A DNA stretch of 64,000 nt from Arenicola marina (taxonomy: Eukaryota > Annelida > Polychaeta > Arenicolidae), in NCBI GenBank assembly GCA_964019135.1, contig OZ025256.1, positions 36,800,035 to 36,864,034 on the forward strand, read 5' to 3'. Of the stretch, positions 27,146-35,868 are shown one piece after another. Below the pieces are notes generated by a model. That model saw only the letters and a program-made list of their open reading frames with translations. It did not search any database and was not told the origin of the DNA. A program made the translations under genes and the position numbers. Position 1 is the stretch's first letter; every line of letters begins with the position of its first letter.

Positions 27146-28650
27146 TTATAATCAAGGGCCTGTCTGACCATCTGCCATAATTATAATCAAGGGCCTGTCT
27201 GACCATCTGCCATAACTATAATCAAGGGCCTGTCTGACCATCTGCCATAATAATCGCGGGCCTGTCTGACCATCTGCCATAACTATAATCAAGGGCCTGT
27301 CTGACCATCTGCCATAATAATCGCGGGCCTGTCTGACCATCTGCCATAACTATAATCAAGGGCCTGTCTGACCATCTGCCATAATTATAATCAAGGGCCT
27401 GTCTGACCATCTGCCATAATTATAATCAAGGGCCTGTCTGACCATCTGCCATAATTATAATCAAGGGCCTGTCTGACCATCTGCCCTAATAATCAAGGGC
27501 CTGTCTGACCATCTGTCATAATTATAATCAAGGGCCTGTCTGACCATCTGCCATAATTATAATCAAGGGCCTGTCTGACCATCTGTCATAATTATAATCA
27601 AGGGCCTGTCTGACCATCTGCCATAATTATAATCAAGGGCCTGTCTGACCATCTGCCATAATAATCAAGGGCCTGTCTGACCATCTGCCATAACTATAAT
27701 CGCGGGCCTGTCTGACCATCTGCCATAATTATAATCAAGGGCCTGTCTGACCATCTGCCATAATAATCGCGGGCCTGTCTGACCATCTGCCATAATTATA
27801 ATCGAGGGCCTGTCTGACCATCTGCCATAATTATAATCAAGGGCCTGTCTGACCATCTGCCATAATAATCAAGGGCCTGTCTGACCATCTGCCATAATTA
27901 TAATCAAGGGCCTGTCTGACCATCTGCCATAACTATAATCGCGGGCCTGTCTGACCATCTGCCATAATTATAATCAAGGGCCTGTCTGACCATCTGCCAT
28001 AATAATCAAGGGCCTGTCTGACCATCTGCCATAATTATAATCGAGGGCCTGTCTGACCATCTGCCATAATTATAATCAAGGGCCTGTCTGACCATCTGCC
28101 ATAATAATCAAGGGCCTGTCTGACCATCTGCCATAATTATAATCAAGGGCCTGTCTGACCATCTGCCATAACTATAATCGCGGGCCTGTCTGACCATCTG
28201 CCATAATTATAATCAAGGGCCTGTCTGACCATCTGCCATAATAATCAAGGGCCTGTCTGACCATCTGCCATAATTATAATCAAGGGCCTGTCTGACCATC
28301 TGCCATAATTATAATCAAGGGCCTGTCTGACCATCTGCCATAATTATAATCAAGGGCCTGTCTGACCATCTGTCATAATTATAATCAAGGGCCTGTCTGA
28401 CCCATCTGCCATAATTATAATCAAGGGCCTGTCTGACCATCTGTCATAATTATAATCAAGGGCCTGTCTGACCATCTGCCATAATTATAATCAAGGGCCT
28501 GTCTGACCATCTGTCATAATTATAATCAAGGGCCTGTCTGACCATCTGCCATAATTATAATCAAGGGCCTGTCTGACCATCTGCCATAATAATCAAGGGC
28601 CTGTCTGACCATCTGCCATAAGAATCAAGGGCCTGTCTGACCATCTGTCA
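27108..28650. repeat. 32/35-bp minisatellite amplified from LINE endonuclease codons
   Basis: About 45 units of CAAGGGCCTGTCTGACCATC plus a TGCCATAATTATAAT (35 bp) or TGCCATAATAAT (32 bp) linker. The first unit is part of the LINE open frame (AGIIIAGLSDHLP). The last unit reads GLSDHLSYFIFLNVNI straight into the LINE linker, so both edges are LINE codons. The CGCGGGCC variant of the first unit recurs at intervals; the CAAGGGCC variant dominates. A 32/35-bp alternation pattern (near 27660-28270) suggests multi-unit duplications. Confidence 0.95.
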
Positions 28651-28998
28651 TATTTTATTTTCCTCAATGTTAATATTCGACTCTCAAATAAAACACCTAC
28701 TCATGTACAGGTGCAAAAAGGGGAACAAAATTGCCTTCAAGGCGCCAAAGCCCGCCTTGCCAAGGCAGATATAAACAGTAAACAGAATGATGAAATGCAT
28801 CCCAATCCAAACATAAATTACAAAATACTGGAGAATATACTTATTAAGGCTAACTCGGACATTTTACCAAGCAAAACAATCAAATTCAATAAGTATAAAC
28901 ATAAGAAGTCAGTACGGGTAATAAAGGGAATAATAAAGTATATTACCTTCAGGAAACTAAAGAAACGCCACAAACTTCAATGTAATATGGAGCATTGA
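28630..28998 (+). pseudogene. LINE ORF2 linker between endonuclease and RT
   Basis: Continues from the last satellite unit without interruption: GLSDHLSYFIFLNV, then TPTHVQVQKG, KARLAKADIN, KTIKFNKYKHKKS and IIKYITFRKLKKRHK, ending at TGA 28996-28998. The SDHLPYF and K.NKYKHKKS.W motifs are characteristic of the segment that joins endonuclease and RT in CR1/L2/Jockey-like ORF2 proteins. It supports the view that the endonuclease at 26.4-27.1 kb and the RT at 29.3-29.9 kb belong to one insertion. Confidence 0.75.
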
Positions 28999-29036
28999 AG
29001 ACAGACTTAAAGACGTAAAACACAATATTGTAAAAA

Positions 29037-29249
29037 ATGATAGTAGAAGCTAAAAAGGAACATTATCTTAATCGCTTGGACAAGTGCAAAAATGATATGA
29101 AAGGGCCCTGGAAAGAAATCAAATGCCTCCTCAATAATAACAATGGTAGGAAAGACATTCCGGATTACTTTAATATCGATGGAAAACTCCTAGGAAATAG
29201 ACAGGTGATAGCAGACCATTTAAACAGTTTTTTTTGCCAACATCGGTAA
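29037..29249 (+). pseudogene. LINE ORF2 pre-RT segment
   Basis: Reads IVEAKKEHYLNRLDKCKNDM, KGPWKEIKCLLN and ADHLNSFF, the usual sequence ahead of the RT in this LINE group. After the T8 run at 29227-29234 the protein-like reading (FANIGNTLSGN) moves to another frame and joins ISYESYLKPLP, so an indel in the T run is likely. Confidence 0.7.
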
Positions 29250-29280
29250 CACACTCTCCGGAAATTTAGATTGCACTAAC

Positions 29281-29910
29281 ACTATATCATATGAGTCTTA
29301 TTTGAAACCCCTACCCACATTAAATAAATTATGTCTCGCAGAAGTAAAGAAGACCATGATATGGGAGGCCAGTAACGAATTAAAACCTAAATCTAGTTCG
29401 GGCCACGATGGAATCTCAGGAAAACTGCTTATGGTAATCAAAGAAGAAATATGTGACAGTATTACTTTGATAATCGATCAGTGCCTGGCGACAGGGATCT
29501 TCCCTGACCAGTTGAAACTGGCCATAACTATAGACCAATAGCACTACTACCAGCTATTTCAAGCGTTTTCGAGAAAATTATATTTTCTGTACTTTCTGTA
29601 TGACCATTTTCAGAAGCAAAATCTCTTTAATTCTAGCCAGTATGGCTTCAAAAAAAAACACTCAACTGAACATGCCACATTAGAACGGATAGATAAAATC
29701 ATACAAAAGCTAGATGAAGGCAAAATTCCTATTCATATATATCTGGACTTATCCAAGGCATTTGATACTTTGATTCATAAGATCCTATTAAACAAGCTTG
29801 ACCACTATGGCGTATCCGGAACTGCTCTAAATCTTCTTAGAAGTTATCTGAACAATCGCAAACAGTACGTTATGATTGATAACTACGCAAGATCCGAAGT
29901 TATGCCTGTC
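29281..29910 (+). pseudogene. LINE reverse transcriptase fragment (N-terminal half)
   Basis: Begins ISYESYLKPLPTLNKLCL, then ELKPKSSSGHDGIS (RT motif 1-2 region), ATGIFPDQLKLA, then YRPIALLPAISSVFEKIIF in another frame after loss of about 15-17 codons that normally hold VVPIYKKGD. The first frame resumes at QYGFKKKHSTEHATL, followed by IYLDLSKAFDTLIHKILLNKL (motif A with catalytic Asp) and LRSYLNNRKQYV. At about 29908 the match stops after SEVMPV. The palm segment with VPQGSILGP and YADD and the thumb are deleted and replaced by AT-rich 3' sequence. Confidence 0.8.
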
Positions 29911-30289
29911 ATGTACGTTATTGTTATGTTTGTAATGTACGTATGCGATAACTCCATCATTAGTTGTGTTTTCTTGGTTCTGTTTTCTGCTCCTCTCTAT
30001 TCTCACATACCATATTTGCCGTTAACTTTAACTTTAATATATTACTACCTATTTTATCTCTGATAGTATTAAAGTCAATATTGTTTTAGTGCAACTGGCC
30101 TGCTATGAACTTCTTTTTGTAAAGGCGTTTTTTTTGTGTGTGTCCTTTTTTCCCCCTTTTTTTTGAGGGGGCTGCTCGGTGGTCCTAATGGGGTCTCCTC
30201 GGTCAAGCAAGCTACACCACCGTCCCTATGATCGAATTTTTTTTCATTTGTGTGCATTTATGTTTTATGTTTTTATGTGCATACCATGC
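29911..30289. other. Probable LINE 3' region, AT-rich with T runs
   Basis: AT-rich, non-coding sequence with several T runs (30127-30134, 30147-30153, 30158-30165, 30237-30244). It links the truncated RT to the CACGCC satellite. I interpret it as 3' UTR of the same LINE joined by an internal deletion, but unrelated sequence cannot be excluded without a family consensus. Confidence 0.45.
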
Positions 30290-31024
30290 CACGCCACCAC
30301 GCCACCACGCCTAACCACGCCACGTCACCACGCCTCACCACAACGCCTCGTCACCACACCTCATCACCACGCCTCATCACCACGCCTCGCACCCACGCCT
30401 CGTCACCACGCTTCACCACGACTCGTCACAACGCCTCACCATGCCAAGCCAGCACGGCACGCCACAACGCCTCATCACCATGCTTCGTCACCACGCTTCA
30501 CCATGCCTCGTCACAACGCTGCACCACGCCTCGTCAGCACGCGTCACCATGCCACGCCACCACGCAACGACACCACGCCTCGTCAATCCGCCTCGTCACC
30601 ACGCCTCACCACGCCTCGTCAGCACGCTTCACCATGCCACGCCACCACGCAACGCCACCACGCCACGCCACCACGCCTCGTCATTCCGCCTCGTCACCAC
30701 GCCTCGTTCCCACGCTTCACCATGCCTCGTCACAACGCTTCGCCACGCCTCGTCACAACGCTTCACCATGCCACGCCACCATGCCACGCCACCACGCTTC
30801 GTCATCGCGCCTCATTTCCACGCCTCACCACGCCTCGTCACCACGCCTCGTCACCACGCTTCACCACGCCTCACCACGCCTCTGAATGCCTCACCACGCT
30901 TCGCCAGGCATCACCACGCTTCGCTAGGCATCACAACGGCTCGTCACCATGCCTCGTTACAACGCCTCGTAACCACACCTCACCACGCCTCGTCACCACG
31001 CCTCGTCACCACGCCTCGTCATCC
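30290..31024. repeat. 10-13-bp satellite (CACGCCTCGTCAC), right block
   Basis: Degenerate tandem copies of CACGCCTCGTCAC, CACGCCACGCCAC and CACGCCTCAC, about 60-70 units. It shares the CACGCCTC core and orientation with the block at 26033-26265, but is more diverged and dominated by the GTCAC variants. Overlapping plus-strand frames of 207-282 codons (Thr/His/Ala/Ser-rich) are repeat by-products. Confidence 0.88.
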
Positions 31025-31379
31025 TGACCGGAGTCACTTGTATCACGGCAGCAATACAAGCTGACAGAGGTACCAAGCCAGGCTTACGTACTGCAGAATC
31101 CAGTGCTAGGGTTAAAAGTGTTTTAATTGCAGACGTCTGTGGAACAACATGCAGCATCCTGTATGGACAGATACATGGCGTGACGTGTTCATGTATCCTG
31201 CTATATGGCCGGCCACCCACGTCATAGAGCGGGACTCGCTGCCACACATCTACAGGGTGACCTTCACCAAGGTCGGTCTGAGGCTGGGACGCCAGTCAGG
31301 TTCCGTTAGCAGGACTTATGTTCAGATGTCATGTGAGATAAAGATGGACACGACGGGGTTAGTGTGGGTGTTGGGGGTG
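31025..31379. other. Unique spacer
   Basis: Mixed-composition sequence with two overlapping ORFs of 84 codons on opposite strands, neither recognisable. No RNA gene or repeat seen. It grades into a G-rich array after about 31360. Confidence 0.5.
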
Positions 31380-31745
31380 GGGGTGGGGGTGGTAGTGGGG
31401 TGAGGGTGGGAGTGTAGGTGACAAGGGTGAGTCAGTGCGGGGGTGTGGTGGTGGTGCAGGGGACACGAGTGAGCCAGTGTGGGTGGTGGGGGTCGTGCAG
31501 ATGTGCAGGGGCCAATGGTGAGGCACTCCTCAGCGGGTGGGGGTTAGGGTGGGGTGCAGGGGCCAATGGTGAGGCACTCCTCAGCGGGTGGGGGTTAGGG
31601 TGGGGTGCAGGGGCCAATGGTGAGGCACTCCTCAGCGGGTGGGGGTTAGGGTGGGGTGCAGGCGACAAGGATGAGGCACTCCTCAGCGGGTGGGGGTAGA
31701 TGGGGTGTAGGGGACGTGTGGGGGCCACCCCTCAGCGGTAGGGGG
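31380..31745. repeat. G-rich 51-bp minisatellite
   Basis: About four good 51-bp units (markers at 31511, 31562 and 31613) of GGGGCCAATGGTGAGGCACT plus CCTCAGCGGGTGGGGGTTAGGGTGGGGTGCA, preceded by degenerate GGTGGGGGT units. Every good unit contains TTAGGGTGGGG, a quadruplex-prone G cluster. Confidence 0.85.
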
Positions 31746-31944
31746 GGGGTGTCCACGTACACTGCAAGGTGAGTTAATGGCGCGCACAATCTTTGCCAGA
31801 TTGGACGCATACGTTGACGGATTAGTCACTATAGTCCTGCTGAAAACTCGTATAAGAGATGATGATAGATCTGTCGCCCTGGTGCGCTCCCGTCTTCAAC
31901 CCGTCGTCCTTGATGCCTCTGTGATCGCAGTCCAAGCCGTGAAC
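31746..31944. other. Short unique segment before the 13-bp array
   Basis: Holds an ATG at 31777 opening a 128-codon plus-strand frame whose first ~60 codons are non-repetitive before it enters the 13-bp array. The opposite strand carries the C-terminal, non-repetitive end of a 447-codon frame. Neither is recognisable and neither is annotated as a gene. Confidence 0.4.
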
Positions 31945-32915
31945 ACCGAGGAGAGAACAAAGAGAGAGCAAAGACAGAGAGCAGAGACAGAGAGCAGAGA
32001 CAGAGAGCAGAGACAGAGAGCACAGACAGAGAGCACAGACAGAGAGCACAGACAGAGAGCAAAGACAGAGAGCACAGAAAACAGACAGAGAGCAGAGACA
32101 GAGAGCAGAGACAGAGAGCAGAGACAGAGAGCAGAGACAGAGAGCAGAGACAGAGAGCAGTGACAGAGAGCAGTGACAGAGAGCAGAAACAGAGAGCAGT
32201 GACAGAGCAGAGACAGAGAGCAGAGACAGAGAGCAGTGACAGAGAGCAGAGACAGAGAGCAGAGACAGAGAGCAGAGACAGAGCAGTGACAGAGAGCAGA
32301 TACAGAGCAGTGACAGAGAGCAGTGACAGAGAGCAGAGACAGAGAGCAGAAACAGAGAGCAGTGACAGAGAGCACAGACAGAGAACAGACAGAGAGCAGA
32401 GACAGAGAGCAGTGACAGAGAGCAGAGACAGAGAGCAGAAACAGAGCAGAGACAGAGAGCAGAGACAGAGAGCAGAGACAGAGCAGTGACAGAGAGCAGT
32501 GACAGAGAGCAGTGACAGAGAGCAGAGACAGAGAGCAGTGACAGAGAGCAGAGACAGAGAGCAGAGACAGAGAGCAGAGACAGAGAGCAGAGACAGAGAG
32601 CAGAGACAGAGAGCAGTGACAGAGAGCAGTGACAGAGAGCAGAGACAGAGAGCAGAGACAGAGAGCAGTGACAGAGAGCAGTGACAGAGAGCAGTGACAG
32701 AGAGCAGAGACAGAGAGCAGAGACAGAGAGCAGAGACAGAGCAGTGACAGAGAGCAGTGACAGAGAGCAGTGACAGAGAGCAGAGACAGAGAGCAGAGAC
32801 AGAGAGCAGTGACAGAGAGCAGTGACAGAGAGCAGTGACAGAGAGCAGTGACAGAGAGCAGTGACAGAGAGCAGAGACAGAGAGCAGAGACAGAGAGCAG
32901 AGACAGAGCGCAGAG
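31945..32915. repeat. 13-bp satellite (GAGACAGAGAGCA)n
   Basis: About 73 units of GAGACAGAGAGCA with the GTGACAGAGAGCA and GAAACAGAGAGCA variants and occasional 8-bp short units (GACAGAGCA). The plus strand contains almost no C outside the two per unit and almost no T. Three units make 39 nt, so peptide shadows repeat every 13 residues (Arg/Glu/Gln on plus, Leu/Ser/Cys on minus). Confidence 0.95.
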
Positions 32916-33145
32916 ACATATTGAAGCTGACCCTCATATCGTACTTATTAAGGCTGACCCTCATATCGCACATAGTAGGGCTGACCCTCATATCGCACAT
33001 AGTAAGGCTGACCCTCATGTCGCACATAGTAAGGCTGACCCTCATATCGCACTTAGTGAGGCTGACACTCATATCGCGCTTAGTAAGGCTGACACTCTTA
33101 TCGCACTTAGTAAGGCTGACCCTCATATCGCACTTAGTAAGGCTG
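32916..33145. repeat. 27-bp minisatellite abutting the 13-bp array
   Basis: Eight units of 27 bp: GGCTGACCCTCATATCGCAC plus TTAGTAA or ATAGTAA. Spacing of GGCTGACCC is 27 bp (32952, 32979). The unit is exactly nine codons, giving KADPHIALS repeats on plus and TKCDMRVSL repeats on minus. It starts within about 15 bp of the last 13-bp unit. Confidence 0.9.
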
Positions 33146-34685
33146 GGCAAAGAACATTTAGCCATAGGCTATATCTCAGTGGATGTTATTCCCACAGACG
33201 CCCCCACCCCCACCCACCCCGCTCTTCCACGTCTACCGACGACCAGCCACAGCCAGACATGGCTTCAGGCTGGGCATTCCCCAGTCAGTGCAGACCGATG
33301 GAATTTGCCGCCTGGGGGAAAACAACGACTTAGCGTTTTCACTGGGTGAGTAGTGTATTCCTTGGTGGCCGCCCCAAGTAAACTGCGGCGGACAGAGTTT
33401 TCTGCAACCAACGCGTGTGGTTTTATGATGGATTGAGATGACGGTACAAGTCGTTCGCATAATAAAAAAACGACTTTGAAGAAGAAACATTGTTTTCGTT
33501 TATTTCTACCGTCTGCTAAGTCGTATTTTGGGCAATAAATATTATTAGGGAGGCCTATATGTGCCGACGTACAGCAGTGCTCACGTTGAGCCAGCTTATC
33601 AGGGCTTCAGCCCGTCAAAGATTATCACAAGAGGGAGAAAGAATAATAGAAAAACAGCTTTATTTAATATCGGTATAAAAAGTCAGCAATACACATAGCG
33701 TACAGTGCTATTGTCTATACGCTGTACACAGTTCTATGATTGACTCGACTTCCAATGTCGAATATCTTTATGGTATGGGGAGGTGAGGCGCGGGACTATG
33801 ACGGACCACACGTTGAGGGTCATGGCGCGGACCATGGAAGATACGGGGGAGGGGGACACATTGTTCGAAGGGGTACCAAACCAATATACCCCCTTCCCCC
33901 TCCCAACTCGTATTTGTACTGGACTGAAACATGCTCCCTCCCCGCCCACGCATACATCTCAATACACGAGTCACTTGATCGGGGGAACGAGACTTCTGTT
34001 GGACATTTCTTGGACAAGATGAGTGATGGACCAAGCGAAAGTTAAAGGGATAATAACATGGGTCTGACTGAGGTGTTGGAACTGGGGGAAGTGAACTACA
34101 ACTCTACCAATAGATGCAGCCTTAGATCTCTGCCTGTGTGTCCCATTGTGGGCTGGTGTGGGGGCTGAGGCGATCGGACTTACCAATTACCCGTAATTGG
34201 ACACTAACCGGGTGTAAACCAGATGTCACATCTGCGGAACCCTTGGTTCTTGGCCCTTGGCCCTTGGCTCTCCATGGATATCCATGCCACAAGCCCCCTC
34301 CCCCCACCCCAGCTTGGTCCTAATGGGATTGACCGTTACCACCGCCGCTGACCGGTTTGCCGTGGCGTGCAGCCGGATCCTGGGGCCGACGCGCGGGTCG
34401 CAGTCACTAAAGGTTAATAGACAGGACCGCTTTGTGGTTGACAATGAGGCCCGGCAGACCACGGGGTATTGATTACCTTGTGTTTACTGCCCGCTGTGAG
34501 AGGCCTTGTAACAACCGATAGTGGTAATGACCCAATATATGATGAAACCATTTGGTGGCAACAAGGACAAGTCCATGACTGTGGAGGCGAGCTCAGCGGG
34601 TTGTGTACTCCTTCAACCGAGGAAGCGGCACTTCAAAGGGAAGCGAGCATTGGCCGGAAAGTGGGGGATAAAGGAAAGCCATAGG
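33146..34685. other. Unique spacer, 1.5 kb, no gene recognised
   Basis: The longest unique stretch in the first half of the right part of the window. It includes a C-rich patch (33200-33225), AT-rich sequence at 33470-33700, a perfect 8+2+8 palindrome CCAATTACCCGTAATTGG at 34183-34200, and a threefold CTTGG(C/T)CC run near 34240-34270. ORFs of 60-101 codons occur on both strands without recognisable domains. Confidence 0.5.
34183..34200. promoter_or_regulatory. Perfect palindrome with TAATT half-sites
   Basis: CCAATTAC-CC-GTAATTGG, two inverted TAATTG half-sites of the type bound by homeodomain proteins. Only the palindrome is observed; function is speculative, since such sites also occur by chance. 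Confidence 0.2.
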
Positions 34686-35388
34686 AAGTGAAGGAAGTGC
34701 AGGAAATGAAGGCTGTGAAGGCTGTGAAGGTTGTGAAGGCTGTGAAGGGTGTGAAGAGTGTGGAGGCTGTGAAGGCTGTGGAGGCTGTGAAAGCTGTGAA
34801 GGCTGTGAAGGCTGTGGAGGGCTGTGGAGGCGGTGAAGGCTGTGGAGGCTGTGAAGGGCTGTGGAGGTTGTGGAGGCTGTGAAGGCTGTGGAGGCTGTGA
34901 AGGCTGTGGAGGCTGTGAAGGCTGTGGAGGCTGTGAAGGTTGTGGAGGCTGTGGAGGCTGTGAAGGGTATGAAGGCGGTGAAGGCTGTGAAGGCTGTGAA
35001 GGCTGTGAAGGCTGTGAAGGCTGTAAAGGGTGTGAAAGGTGTAAAGGCTGCGGAGGCTGTGAAGGGCTGTAGAGGCTGTGGAGGCTGTGAAGGCTCTGGA
35101 GGCTGTGAAAGCTCCAGAGGATGTGAAGGCTGTGAAGGCTGTGAAGGCTGTGAAGGTTGTGAAGGCTGTGGAGGCTGTGAAGGCCGTGAAGGCTATGAAG
35201 GCTGTAAAGGCTGTAAAGGGTGTGAAGGGTGTGAAGGCTGTGAAGGGTATGCAGGCTGTGAAGGCTGTGAAGGCTGTAAAGGGTATGAAGGCTGTGAAGG
35301 CTGTGAAGGTTATGAAGGCTGTGGAGTCTGCGAAGGATGTGAAGGCTGTGAAGGCTGCGGATGCTGTGGAGGCTGTGAAGGCTGTGAA
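34686..35388. repeat. 9-bp satellite (GAAGGCTGT)n
   Basis: About 75 units of GAAGGCTGT with GGAGGCTGT, AAAGGGTGT and GAAGGGTAT variants. Nine bases is three codons, so frames remain open in both strands (Glu-Gly-Cys, Val-Lys-Ala, His-Ser-Leu). ORFs of up to 273 codons are repeat by-products. Confidence 0.95.
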
Positions 35389-35868
35389 GCCTCCTGACCA
35401 CCTCACTGCCTTCCCTGCTTCCTGACCACCTCACTGCCTTCCCTGCCTCCTGTGAGGCAGTGAGGTGGTTAGGAGGCAGGGAAGGCAGTGAGGTGGTCAG
35501 GAGGCAGGGAAGGCAGTGAGGTGGTCAGGAGGCAGGGAAGGCAGTCAGGTGGTCAGTAGGCAGGAAAGGCAGTGAGGTGGTCAGTAGGCAGGGAAGGCAG
35601 TCAGGTGGTCAGTAGGCAGGGAAGGCAGTGAGGTGGTCAAGAGGCAGGGAAGGCAGTGAGGTGGTCAGGAGGCAGGGAAGGCAGTCATGTGGTCTGTAGG
35701 CAGGGAAGGCAGTGAGGTGGTCTGTAGGCAGGGAAGGCAGTGAGGTGGGCAAGAGGCAGGGAAGGCAGTGAGGTGGTCAGTAGGCAGGGAAGGCAGTGAT
35801 GTGGTCAGGAGGCAGGGAAGGCAGTCAGGTGGTCAGTAGGCAGGGAAGGCAGTCAGGTGGTCAGGAGG
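35389..35868. repeat. 28-bp minisatellite with polarity reversal
   Basis: Unit GGTGGTCAGGAGGCAGGGAA plus GGCAGTGA, 28 bp (markers 35463 and 35491). From 35472 to 35868 units run in the plus direction (about 14). From 35389 to 35450 two units run in the opposite direction. The reversal makes a 62-bp inverted repeat with one mismatch around a 21-bp spacer. Variants include CAGTAGGC and CTGTAGGC. Confidence 0.92.

Larger units (their letters stand above)
26444..30284 (+). mobile_element. Degenerate APE-type LINE with internal satellite
   Basis: Plus-strand remains of a non-LTR retrotransposon ORF2: an apurinic-type endonuclease (26444-27145), a linker (28630-28998), a pre-RT segment (29037-29249), part of the reverse transcriptase (29281-29910) and a 3' AT-rich region. 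Landmarks are LQESWLS, GDYNIDLL, GLSDHL, SSSGHDGIS, YGFKKKHSTEHA and LDLSKAFDT. Style resembles CR1/L2/Jockey-type elements, but the clade is not determined. The copy is dead: it has an in-frame stop in the endonuclease, several frameshifts, no RT motifs B and C (VPQG, YADD), and a 1.5-kb tandem expansion at the end of the endonuclease. The 5' boundary is uncertain (26276-26444). The 3' boundary is set by return of the flanking satellite. Confidence 0.85.

Noticed and set aside
27108-28650. CRISPR-like array (regular ~35-bp repeats)
   Set aside because: Repeats are contiguous with no unique spacers, and the flanks are a eukaryotic LINE. It is a minisatellite.
30179-31064. Overlapping His/Thr/Ser-rich ORFs of 207-282 codons
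   Set aside because: All three frames of the CACGCCTCGTCAC satellite are open; this is not a gene.
31511-31700. Interstitial telomere sequence (TTAGGG)
   Set aside because: TTAGGG occurs only once per 51-bp unit and never in tandem, so it is part of a G-rich minisatellite.
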